The translations under genes were made by a program, and so were the position numbers. Shown in pieces: positions 1 through 5,640 of a stretch of 6,262 nt of DNA (position 1 is its first letter; every line of letters starts with the position of its first letter). The DNA lies in assembly GCA_937889205.1 (NCBI GenBank), contig CALARN010000038.1:1-6262 (forward strand), written 5' to 3'. Under the pieces are notes generated by a model, which was not told the DNA's origin, did no database searches, and saw only the letters and a list, made by a program, of their open reading frames with translations. The stretch is from an uncultured bacterium (GTDB taxonomy: Bacteria; Patescibacteriota; Dojkabacteria; B142; OLB20).

Positions 1-21
1 AAGATTGAAAGTATGAAATTG

Positions 22-66
22 AACGCCAATAGGCCAACCATAACGGAAGCCATTGGCGTTTTTTTT
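22..66 (+). terminator. Rho-independent terminator of an upstream gene outside the window
   Basis: A 9-bp perfect inverted repeat, AACGCCAAT (22-30) with ATTGGCGTT (52-60), is followed by a run of eight T (59-66). The stem can continue inward after a bulged A31 with GGC (32-34) pairing GCC (49-51). The T-tract lies only on the + strand side, since the minus-strand 3' flank reads TTCAATTT. It should therefore end a rightward transcript that enters from the left of the window. That gene is not visible, apart from possible terminal bases in 1-20. The hairpin overlaps the apparent fossil end of the minus-strand elp3 gene. Confidence 0.8.
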
Positions 67-269
67 GTATTGTTGCTTTCATCGTATTTTCCATTTGATA
101 AGGAACTTATTCACCTAATTTCTATCTCAAGTATTTCTTGTGTATTGTTCCCGTTATTGCAGGGGGAAAATGGAAAAATAGTAAATCTTTATGCTTTTAT
201 GTTGGCAGTATTACTCTATTCTTTAATGGGCAAGTCTTGTCGTGCTTCTTGTTTTACTATGGCAAGTCT
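37..269 (-). pseudogene. Decayed acetyltransferase (KAT/GNAT) domain of the adjacent elp3 gene
   Basis: Directly after the elp3 stop codon (270-272) the same frame reads RLAIVKQEARQDLPIKE (269-219). This fits the Elp3 segment in which 'FLRL...' opens the KAT domain. It is followed by TAG (216-218), SNTANIKA (215-192, compare the family's N-A-x-I-R-E) and TAA (189-191). In a second frame IHKKYLR (from about 145 down) resembles the acetyl-CoA loop QHKGYGR. In the third frame YKKNANGFRYG (69-37) resembles the terminal YYxKxGF motif. The 269 bases match the length a KAT tail needs, about 90 codons, though roughly ten residues seem deleted between the last two pieces. What I see is the in-frame continuation and the stops. 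The identity of the two out-of-frame pieces is inference from remembered family motifs. The antisense strand carries a hydrophobic 86-codon frame that I regard as a shadow. Confidence 0.5.
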
Positions 270-1727
270 TTAAAATCCGCAGATTTTATCTTGAGCTTTA
301 GTTTTATAAGAAATGAAATACTCCGTTGTGACTGTTGTCTCGTAAACAATTTCTTCAAGTTCAATGTCTTGCCAAGCAACTTGCTTGCTTTTAATTTCTC
401 TACAGCGAATACACTGACATGATTGTTTTTCTTGCTGCATCTGCAGTTCAACAATCTGCCTTAAATTAGTAATTTTATTGCCAATATGAATTTCTTGTGA
501 GGGGATATCTCTAATCACTCTCGTCAAGCGGCAGTATCGTGGTGTAATTAGGAAGCATTTTTTCAAAAGCTCAATTAGCTCTGTGGTGTTGTAAGGCTTA
601 TATTCTCCACTTTCAGCCAACTCATAAAGCTCTGTACCTTTAATTACTGAGGTAGGGTAGATTTTTAACTCATCAGGAGCAAAATCTTTACTGAAAAGCA
701 GCTTATAATCTGCGAAATCACTTTCAAGAGTTGCCTTATAAAGATTGGGCATCATATGCCCGTGAATCTTAAATCCTGCTAATCTTAGTAATTTAAATGC
801 ATTTTTAATTTGTGCTATACTAGTATCTCGTTTGTTTGCAGTTAGTATTTCATCATTCAGGCTTTGAATACCTATTTGTATTTTTGTAGCACCTAGTTTT
901 CTCAAGCGTTCAACTTCTTTTGCGGTAATATGATCAGGCCTAGTTTCTAAGACTAACCCCACATTACGACAAATTGCCGTTTCATTAATTTTCTGTGCTG
1001 TAAATAAATCTTGCCAGGTTGCTGTTTGTGTTTCTTTGTCATTGATATTTGCTATCAACTGGTTGTATTTAACTGCTTTCGTTGCACTTGCTAGTCTATC
1101 GGTAAAATCTATGCCAGCAGTAGCTATTCTTTGATCGCTAATGCCAAAATCGTTAAGTGCTTGGTAGCAGCGAGTAATAAACCAAATCTGGTAGTTTTCT
1201 GGGTAGAATGACCAAGTGCCGCCCAATACTATTAGCTCAATTTTACTTATGTTGTGTCCAATACTCTCAAGTGCTAATAAGCGATTATATGTTTGTAAAT
1301 ACGGATCAAAAGCGTTTCTGCCGGCTCGTTGTGCACCTGGCTCACTTGCAATATAGCTTTTGGGCATGCGAATGTCATTCGGGCAGAAAATGCAGTTCCC
1401 TGGGCAAGGAAAGGGCTTAGTAAGTACTGTAACTGTAGCTACCCCAGAAATTGTGCGAGTAGGTTTTAATCTGATCAATTCTACTAACTCTTGATCAAGT
1501 TCAATAATTTTTTTAGTGGCAAGCCATTTAAAGCCACTGATAATTTCATCTCTACTAAAAAAAGTATTACCATCTTTAGGGAACTCTCTAAGAATTTGTT
1601 GCATTTTATGCCACAGCATCTTATCTGACATGCTTTTATTAACTCTACTTTGATAGAGAGAGTCAACGGCATTAAAAATCCCTAAAATCTGAGTTTGGTA
1701 TTTTTCTGAGTCAAATTCTTCTTTCAT
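270..1727 (-). CDS. elp3: Elp3-like tRNA uridine(34) radical SAM enzyme, lacking its C-terminal GNAT domain
   Basis: A 485-residue member of the Elp3 family. Elp3 uses a radical SAM centre and acetyl-CoA to place a carboxymethyl-type group on C5 of the wobble uridine U34 of tRNA, in the cytoplasm. After an N-terminal region of about 85 residues comes the radical SAM domain: cluster cysteines C108, C112 and C115 (CPGNCIFC), EPGAQRA...FDPYLQT (129-146), LGGTW (168-172), and a later ETRPDH and IQIGIQS barrel segment. RYCRLTRVIRDIP and the cysteines C437, C439 and C442 (CQCIRC) fit the Zn-binding linker. TEYFISY (468-474) begins the acetyltransferase domain, but the frame ends eleven residues later at TAA where the family continues 'FLRL'. 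Complete relatives run about 530-570 residues. A TTA (Leu) to TAA change would explain the stop. The ATG at 1727 has no Shine-Dalgarno but sits just below a TATAAT box. The core looks intact, so the gene could be a recent pseudogene or a shortened enzyme using another acyl-donor partner. The family is certain; activity is not. Confidence 0.9.
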   Translation of the reverse strand: MKEEFDSEKYQTQILGIFNAVDSLYQSRVNKSMSDKMLWHKMQQILREFPKDGNTFFSRDEIISGFKWLATKKIIELDQELVELIRLKPTRTISGVATVTVLTKPFPCPGNCIFCPNDIRMPKSYIASEPGAQRAGRNAFDPYLQTYNRLLALESIGHNISKIELIVLGGTWSFYPENYQIWFITRCYQALNDFGISDQRIATAGIDFTDRLASATKAVKYNQLIANINDKETQTATWQDLFTAQKINETAICRNVGLVLETRPDHITAKEVERLRKLGATKIQIGIQSLNDEILTANKRDTSIAQIKNAFKLLRLAGFKIHGHMMPNLYKATLESDFADYKLLFSKDFAPDELKIYPTSVIKGTELYELAESGEYKPYNTTELIELLKKCFLITPRYCRLTRVIRDIPSQEIHIGNKITNLRQIVELQMQQEKQSCQCIRCREIKSKQVAWQDIELEEIVYETTVTTEYFISYKTKAQDKICGF

Positions 1728-1750
1728 TAAGTTTAATTTCTTAATTAGAT

Positions 1751-1756
1751 ATTATA
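1751..1756 (-). promoter_or_regulatory. -10 box of the elp3 promoter
   Basis: A perfect TATAAT on the minus strand (ATTATA on the plus strand) lies 24 bp upstream of the elp3 ATG, which implies a leader of roughly 15-20 nt. No convincing -35 hexamer is present at 16-18 bp spacing (GAATTA-like at best). The flank is generally AT-rich, so the call depends on the perfect box and its position in a divergent intergenic region. Confidence 0.5.
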
Positions 1757-1763
1757 CAATAAG

Positions 1764-1773
1764 TATCATGATA
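1764..1773. promoter_or_regulatory. Small palindrome between divergent -10 boxes, possible operator
   Basis: TATCATGATA is a perfect 10-bp palindrome. It lies between the minus-strand -10 (1751-1756) and the plus-strand extended -10 (1769-1777), and overlaps the latter. A protein bound here would block both promoters. A 10-bp palindrome is common in AT-rich DNA, so this is only a candidate. Confidence 0.25.
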
Positions 1774-1777
1774 TAAT
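1769..1777 (+). promoter_or_regulatory. Extended -10 promoter of the macA operon
   Basis: TGATATAAT matches the extended -10 consensus TGnTATAAT exactly, and this form needs little or no -35 element. Transcription would begin near 1784, giving a leader of about 20 nt that contains a nine-T run (1787-1795) and no Shine-Dalgarno before the ATG at 1806. It is the only promoter-like signal upstream of the four-gene operon. Confidence 0.6.
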
Positions 1778-1805
1778 TCCGACTAATTTTTTTTTGTTTA
1801 ATTAC

Positions 1806-2834
1806 ATGAAGCAGCGTGTTGTCATTGTTATCTTTGCGGTTGTTGTCTTGTTAATGATTGTTTTTGGAACTAACATGAATCAAGCCACAGATAATACCGG
1901 ATTTGTCACCCAACAAGTTATCAGAGGCGAGATTAATTTACTTGTTTCTGCGAGTGGGAATGTTAATCCGGAGAATATTTACAATGTTAATCCTAGGCTA
2001 AACTCTAAAATATTAGAGATAAATGTAAAGATGGGTGAAATGGTTATTGCTGGTCAACAGTTGGCAAGGCTAGATGATACTGATTTGCAAAATGCAGTTA
2101 AATCAGCTGAGTATAGTTTTAATGTAGCGGTTTATACCAGAGATCAACTTAAAAATGCTCCCATAGTTGACGATTACTCGGTGAAAAAAGCCCAACAACA
2201 AGTAAATAGTGCTTATGTACAGGTGCAACAAGCAAAAAATAATTTAAATAATGCCAAATTGATTTCTCCTATCGCCGGTAAGGTATTGGCTGTGAATATT
2301 AAACAAGATGAATTCGCTTCGGTAACGGCTATGCAACCGGCTTTTGTTATTGGTAGTAGCGATGTTTTACGCGCTTATTTAAATGTTAATGAGATTGACA
2401 TTGTTAAAGTCGCCTTAGGGCAAAAAGTTTTACTAACAATTGATGCCGTGGGGAACACTATCTCTGGTGAAGTAGTTAGCATTGCCGAATCAAGCACAAA
2501 TGCTGCGGGTATTATTACTTATATGGTGCAGTCTTCAATAAGTGATATCTCCAATCTTAAACCTGGGATGTCGGTTGATGCTGATGTTGTCATTAATTCA
2601 AAGTCAGATGTCTTAATTATTCCTGCGGCTGCAGTGCAATCTAAAGATGGAAAAACAATTGTCAGAGTCTTAGAGAGATCAGAAGGTGAAGTAATTCTTG
2701 AAAAAGATGTTGAGCTTGGTATTAATAATAATACCTGGGTTGAAGTCGTATCAGGTTTGGCAGAAGGCGAATCGGTTATTATAAACTACAATGTGGCAAC
2801 TAAGTCTTCTGGTTCTCCGTTTGGTTTACAATAA
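1806..2834 (+). CDS. macA: MacA/YknX-like periplasmic adaptor (HlyD-type membrane fusion protein)
   Basis: This 342-residue adaptor belongs to a three-part ABC exporter. It is anchored in the cytoplasmic membrane by one N-terminal helix (residues 5-21, VVIVIFAVVVLLMIVFG) and projects outward to cooperate with the permease. The first half of a biotinyl-lipoyl-like domain spans about 59-90 (SKILEINVKMGEMVIAGQQLARLDD). A short coiled-coil hairpin follows at about 92-150, rich in Gln, Ala and Asn. The second lipoyl half starts at LISPIAGKV (152-160), with beta-barrel and membrane-proximal domains behind it (LKPGMSVDADVVI, VLIIPAAAV, VEVVSGLAEGESVI). Each helix of the hairpin is only some 26-29 residues, which suits systems without a long TolC docking tip. 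I chose ATG 1806 rather than the in-frame TTG at 1794 because TTG falls inside the T-run and 1806 gives a standard lysine/arginine-then-helix anchor. It is the first gene of the operon and lies 7 nt before the ATPase. The transported substrate cannot be told from sequence. Confidence 0.9.
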   Translation: MKQRVVIVIFAVVVLLMIVFGTNMNQATDNTGFVTQQVIRGEINLLVSASGNVNPENIYNVNPRLNSKILEINVKMGEMVIAGQQLARLDDTDLQNAVKSAEYSFNVAVYTRDQLKNAPIVDDYSVKKAQQQVNSAYVQVQQAKNNLNNAKLISPIAGKVLAVNIKQDEFASVTAMQPAFVIGSSDVLRAYLNVNEIDIVKVALGQKVLLTIDAVGNTISGEVVSIAESSTNAAGIITYMVQSSISDISNLKPGMSVDADVVINSKSDVLIIPAAAVQSKDGKTIVRVLERSEGEVILEKDVELGINNNTWVEVVSGLAEGESVIINYNVATKSSGSPFGLQ

Positions 2835-2841
2835 AAGAGTA

Positions 2842-3531
2842 ATGGCAATTATTGATTTAAAAGCAGTTCATAAAACATATAATAAGGGCAAAGAGAATGA
2901 ATATTTTGCACTTCGTGGTGTTGATGTGCAAATTGAAAAAGGAGAATTTGTCGCAATTATGGGCCCTTCAGGTAGCGGAAAATCAACATTGATGCATATT
3001 ATTGGTCTTTTAGATACTGCTTCTAAAGGTAGTTATTTTCTTAATGGTAATGATGTTTCAAAATTGAGTGATGTCGAGCTTGCCGGAATCCGTAATAAAG
3101 AAGTTGGTTTTGTTTTTCAGTCTTTCAATTTATTGCCAAGATTAACAGTGCTTGATAATGTGCTCTTGCCTTTCACCTATACTAAAGAAAAACTCTCAAA
3201 TGATGAGAAATTAAAGCGCGCAAAAGAAGCTATAGCTACTGTAGGCTTAGCAGATAGAGAGCATAACAAGACTAATCAATTATCCGGTGGACAGATTCAA
3301 AGAACAGCAATTGCTAGATGTCTAGTTATGCGTCCGGCTATCATTCTTGCGGATGAGCCAACCGGTAATCTAGATTCAAGAACAAGCCATGACTTATTGA
3401 ATACTTTTAAGGCAATCAATGAAAAGGGAAATACAGTAGTATTAGTCACACATGAAGAAGATATTGCCGCTTATGCCCAAAGGGTTATTCGTATCAGAGA
3501 TGGATTGATATTTGGAAAGGGGGAAAAATGA
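2842..3531 (+). CDS. MacB-type ABC transporter ATP-binding protein (LolD/YknY-like)
   Basis: A 229-residue cytoplasmic ATPase that powers the MacA/MacB-type exporter encoded around it. All nucleotide-binding motifs are present: Walker A GPSGSGKST (41-49), Q-loop Gln93 (FVFQSFNLLPRLTVLDNV), signature LSGGQIQR (147-154), Walker B IILADE with catalytic Glu172, D-loop NLDS (176-179) and switch His204 (VTHEED). The LSGGQxQR signature and the QSFNLLPRLT stretch are typical of the MacB/LolD/FtsE group. In E. coli MacB the ATPase and permease are fused; here they are separate proteins, as in Bacillus YknY/YknZ. ATG 2842 was chosen over an in-frame ATG at 2791, which would overlap macA by 44 nt and add 17 residues absent from the family. 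A weak purine stretch (AAAAGAG) precedes the chosen start. The TGA stop overlaps the permease start as ATGA, which implies translational coupling. Confidence 0.95.
   Translation: MAIIDLKAVHKTYNKGKENEYFALRGVDVQIEKGEFVAIMGPSGSGKSTLMHIIGLLDTASKGSYFLNGNDVSKLSDVELAGIRNKEVGFVFQSFNLLPRLTVLDNVLLPFTYTKEKLSNDEKLKRAKEAIATVGLADREHNKTNQLSGGQIQRTAIARCLVMRPAIILADEPTGNLDSRTSHDLLNTFKAINEKGNTVVLVTHEEDIAAYAQRVIRIRDGLIFGKGEK
3517..3523 (+). promoter_or_regulatory. Ribosome binding site of the permease gene
   Basis: AAGGGGG lies 4 nt before ATG 3528, inside the last codons of the ATPase gene. It is the only G-rich Shine-Dalgarno-like sequence at any start in the window, and it supports the 3528 start with its ATGA overlap. 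It may partly reflect the Lys-Gly-Glu codons that encode it. Confidence 0.5.
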
Positions 3532-4742
3532 AATACGCACAATTAATCAAATCTGCTTTGGTGTCATTAACGGTAAACAAGTTAAGAACCTTCTTAACTG
3601 TGCTTGGTATAGTGATTGGTATTTTAGCGGTGATTACGCTTCTTAGTCTTGGCCAATCGGCTCAAGCATCTATTGAAGATAGTGTATCCTCTTTAGGATC
3701 AGATTTAATAACAATTATTCCAGGTAAAACACGCTCAGGCTCGGGCTTTAGTTTTAGTCCGGGGCAGACATTTTCTATGGAAGAGCTTGAAAAAATCGAA
3801 CAAATACCATTGTTTTTTGTTAAGGGCATAACAACCTCAAGCAATAGTATTTATAAAGTTAAATATGAAAACAATGATCTTTCATTAACTATTAATGGAA
3901 TTTACAATAATTTTTGGGATGTGCGTGGCGTTGAAGTAATCCAGGGTCGTGCAATCGAAAATAGGGAAATTGACACGATGTCTAGAGTGGCGGTTATTGG
4001 TGCTGATCTAGTTGAAGATTTGTTCAGTAATAATTCAGCTATCGGTGAGAAAATTAAGATAAATAATCTTAGTTTTACCGTAATTGGGGTTACTAAAGCT
4101 CGGGGATCAAATGGGTTTGTTAATCCGGATAGCTATATTTATATTCCCCTGACTACAATGCAGAAATATTTGTCCGGTAATAATACGGTTATGTCGCTAT
4201 TTGCCAAAGCTAGTAGTCCTGATTTGGTAGCTGAGGCTCAAGATGAATTGAAAACAAAGATGCGCTTAGTAAGAAATCTAGGAGAAAACGAGGAAAACGA
4301 TTTTACTATTAGTAGTGCTCAGCAAGCCTTATCGATATTAGATCAGGTAACAGGAATCTTAACCGCTTTTCTGGCGGCTATTGGTGCAATCTCGCTATTA
4401 GTTGGTGGAATTGGCATTATGAATATTATGTTTGTTACCGTAAATGAAAGAACTAGAGAGATTGGTTTGCGTAAGTCTTTGGGCGCAACTAAAAATGATA
4501 TTTTATTGCAATTTTTAATTGAGGCAATGTTAGTTACCTTTTTGGGTGGTGTTTTAGGGGTCGCATCTGGGTTAGGTTTGACTTATTTTATTACTAGTTT
4601 AGCAGCATTACCCTTTATCTTTAGCTTTAATTCACTTTTCTTAGCTGTGGGGGTATCTGTATCCATAGGCTTAATTTTTGGTATTTACCCAGCTTGGAAG
4701 GCCGCACAATTAAGTCCAATCGATGCCTTACGCTATGAATAA
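3528..4742 (+). CDS. MacB/FtsX-type ABC transporter permease (YknZ-like)
   Basis: A 404-residue integral membrane subunit of the exporter, with the usual four-helix MacB layout. TM1 is at about 21-41 (TFLTVLGIVIGILAVITLLSL) after the conserved NKLRTFLT entry. A large extracytoplasmic MacB_PCD domain fills about 45-270 (LITIIPG, VRGVEVIQGRAIENREI, VAVIGADLVEDLF). The FtsX domain holds TM2 (about 276-302), the cytoplasmic coupling segment NERTREIGLRKSLGATK (about 306-322), TM3 (332-356) and TM4 (366-390). It ends in the typical PAWKAAQLSPIDALRYE. This family works by mechanotransmission, driving a partner protein outside the membrane rather than pumping through a channel. The length matches stand-alone MacB permeases. 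It starts inside the ATPase stop codon, and its own stop overlaps the next gene by 8 nt, so the exporter and the methyltransferase are probably translated from one mRNA. Confidence 0.95.
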   Translation: MKYAQLIKSALVSLTVNKLRTFLTVLGIVIGILAVITLLSLGQSAQASIEDSVSSLGSDLITIIPGKTRSGSGFSFSPGQTFSMEELEKIEQIPLFFVKGITTSSNSIYKVKYENNDLSLTINGIYNNFWDVRGVEVIQGRAIENREIDTMSRVAVIGADLVEDLFSNNSAIGEKIKINNLSFTVIGVTKARGSNGFVNPDSYIYIPLTTMQKYLSGNNTVMSLFAKASSPDLVAEAQDELKTKMRLVRNLGENEENDFTISSAQQALSILDQVTGILTAFLAAIGAISLLVGGIGIMNIMFVTVNERTREIGLRKSLGATKNDILLQFLIEAMLVTFLGGVLGVASGLGLTYFITSLAALPFIFSFNSLFLAVGVSVSIGLIFGIYPAWKAAQLSPIDALRYE

Positions 4743-5478
4743 ACAATTATCAGCAACAACTGTAAAGAGATTAATTGAGCTAAATAACGATTTTTACAAT
4801 AAGGTTGCAGGGCCTTTTACCAAAACTAGAAGTTATTCATGGGCAGGGTGGCAGCGGCTGGCAGATTATTTTGCAGAAATTTCTTTTACCCCTCAAAGAA
4901 TACTTGACTTGGGTTGTGGCAATGGTCGGTTTCTCACTTTTGTTTTACAGAACTGGCAGTATCAAGATTATACTGGGATTGATGCTAATACAAAGCTACT
5001 AGAATATGCACAAGAAAGTTATGGGGACTTACCAAATTGTAAGTTTATTACCCTAGATTTCTTAACAAATCCAGATTTGAGTCTAGTTAAAAGTCAATTT
5101 GATTTAATAGTATTACTCGGTGTTATGCATCATGTACCCGGAGAAGCTTTAAGAAAGCAAATACTGACTTCGGCTTCAGAAAAGCTAAGCGATAAAGGTT
5201 TTTTAATTGTAACTTTTTGGGATTTTTTATCAGAGAAGCAATTATCAAAAAAAATTGTTCCGTGGTCTATGTTAGATATTAACGAGGCAGATTTAGCTGA
5301 AAGAGATTACTTGCTAGATTGGAAAAGAGACAATTACGCCTTCAGATATTGTCATTACTATGTTAAAGAAGAGATTGTGGAGCTTGCAAAAGCAGCTAAG
5401 TTAGAGGTTGTGACTGAGTTCTTTGCAGATGGGCCGGGGGGTAGGGCAAATAGATATGTAGTATTTAAAAAAGTCTAA
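4735..5478 (+). CDS. Class I SAM-dependent methyltransferase resembling Trm9/ALKBH8 (tRNA wobble-uridine type)
   Basis: A 247-residue class I methyltransferase. Motif I is ILDLGCGNGR (56-65), the acidic ribose-binding residue is D83 (YTGIDAN), followed by LDF (107-109), the post-motif VMHH (130-133) and LSDKGFLIVTFWDF (151-164). Several features resemble the Trm9/ALKBH8 family: FTKTRSYSW near the N-terminus (28-36), HH after the third strand, 'TFWDF' where Trm9 has 'YxWA', a DYLLDWKR segment (191-198) and RYCHYY (204-209) in place of RYYHxF. Trm9 converts carboxymethyluridine at position 34 of tRNA to its methyl ester (mcm5U). That role is inference; a general small-molecule methyltransferase remains possible. 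ATG 4735 overlaps the permease stop by 8 nt. An in-frame ATG at 4723 would add four residues, and neither start has a Shine-Dalgarno, so translation is probably coupled to the permease. It is the last gene of the operon, and no strong terminator follows directly. Confidence 0.85.
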   Translation: MNKQLSATTVKRLIELNNDFYNKVAGPFTKTRSYSWAGWQRLADYFAEISFTPQRILDLGCGNGRFLTFVLQNWQYQDYTGIDANTKLLEYAQESYGDLPNCKFITLDFLTNPDLSLVKSQFDLIVLLGVMHHVPGEALRKQILTSASEKLSDKGFLIVTFWDFLSEKQLSKKIVPWSMLDINEADLAERDYLLDWKRDNYAFRYCHYYVKEEIVELAKAAKLEVVTEFFADGPGGRANRYVVFKKV

Positions 5479-5564
5479 CCTCTCGGTGTTACTTTACTTT
5501 ATTCTTAAAATCGCATATTATTATCCATACACTTTTCCAGAAAGAAGCTCAATTTCTATCAATA

Positions 5565-5592
5565 TTGATTTTTTCAAAGAATAGTATAAAAT
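5565..5592 (+). promoter_or_regulatory. Probable fusA promoter
   Basis: TTGATT (5565-5570) can act as a -35 box with TAAAAT (5587-5592) at 16 bp, or with TATAAA (5585-5590) at 14 bp. Transcription would start near 5598, about 40 nt before the fusA ATG. The 162-bp gap after the methyltransferase gene and this signal suggest fusA has its own transcript, although read-through from the operon is possible. Confidence 0.4.
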
Positions 5593-5602
5593 TGCTGGGT
5601 GT

Positions 5603-5617
5603 AAAAGCTTAGCTTTT
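5603..5617 (+). promoter_or_regulatory. Small hairpin in the fusA leader, followed by a U-rich stretch
   Basis: AAAAGC (5603-5608) and GCTTTT (5612-5617) form a 6-bp stem with a TTA loop, followed by GTTAATTTTATTTTTT up to about 5633. Only two pairs are G-C, so the stem is weak. It could be a poor terminator for the methyltransferase operon, a leader structure, or chance in AT-rich DNA. There is no Shine-Dalgarno between it and the fusA start. Confidence 0.3.
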
Positions 5618-5640
5618 GTTAATTTTATTTTTTCATAAAC

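Noticed and set aside
189..272. Alternative genetic code (UGA as glycine, as in SR1/Gracilibacteria) to explain the broken elp3 end
   Set aside because: The interrupting codons in the main frame are TAA and TAG, not TGA. The ATPase gene ends in TGA within a normal ATGA overlap, so TGA is a stop here.
13..273. 86-codon hydrophobic + strand open frame (MKLNANRPTITEAIG...)
   Set aside because: It runs through the terminator hairpin at 22-66, has no Shine-Dalgarno or promoter, and lies antisense to the apparent elp3 fossil. The antisense of Lys/Glu-rich, A-rich coding DNA naturally gives Phe/Leu-rich frames.
1794..1805. TTG start adding MFNY to the adaptor
   Set aside because: It lies at the end of a T-run, only about 10 nt from the predicted transcription start. 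ATG 1806 gives a normal membrane-anchor N-terminus.
2791..2841. Upstream ATG extending the ATPase by 17 residues
   Set aside because: It would overlap macA by 44 nt and add a hydrophobic leader not found in this ATPase family. ATG 2842 leads straight into the typical MAIIDLKAVHKTY start.
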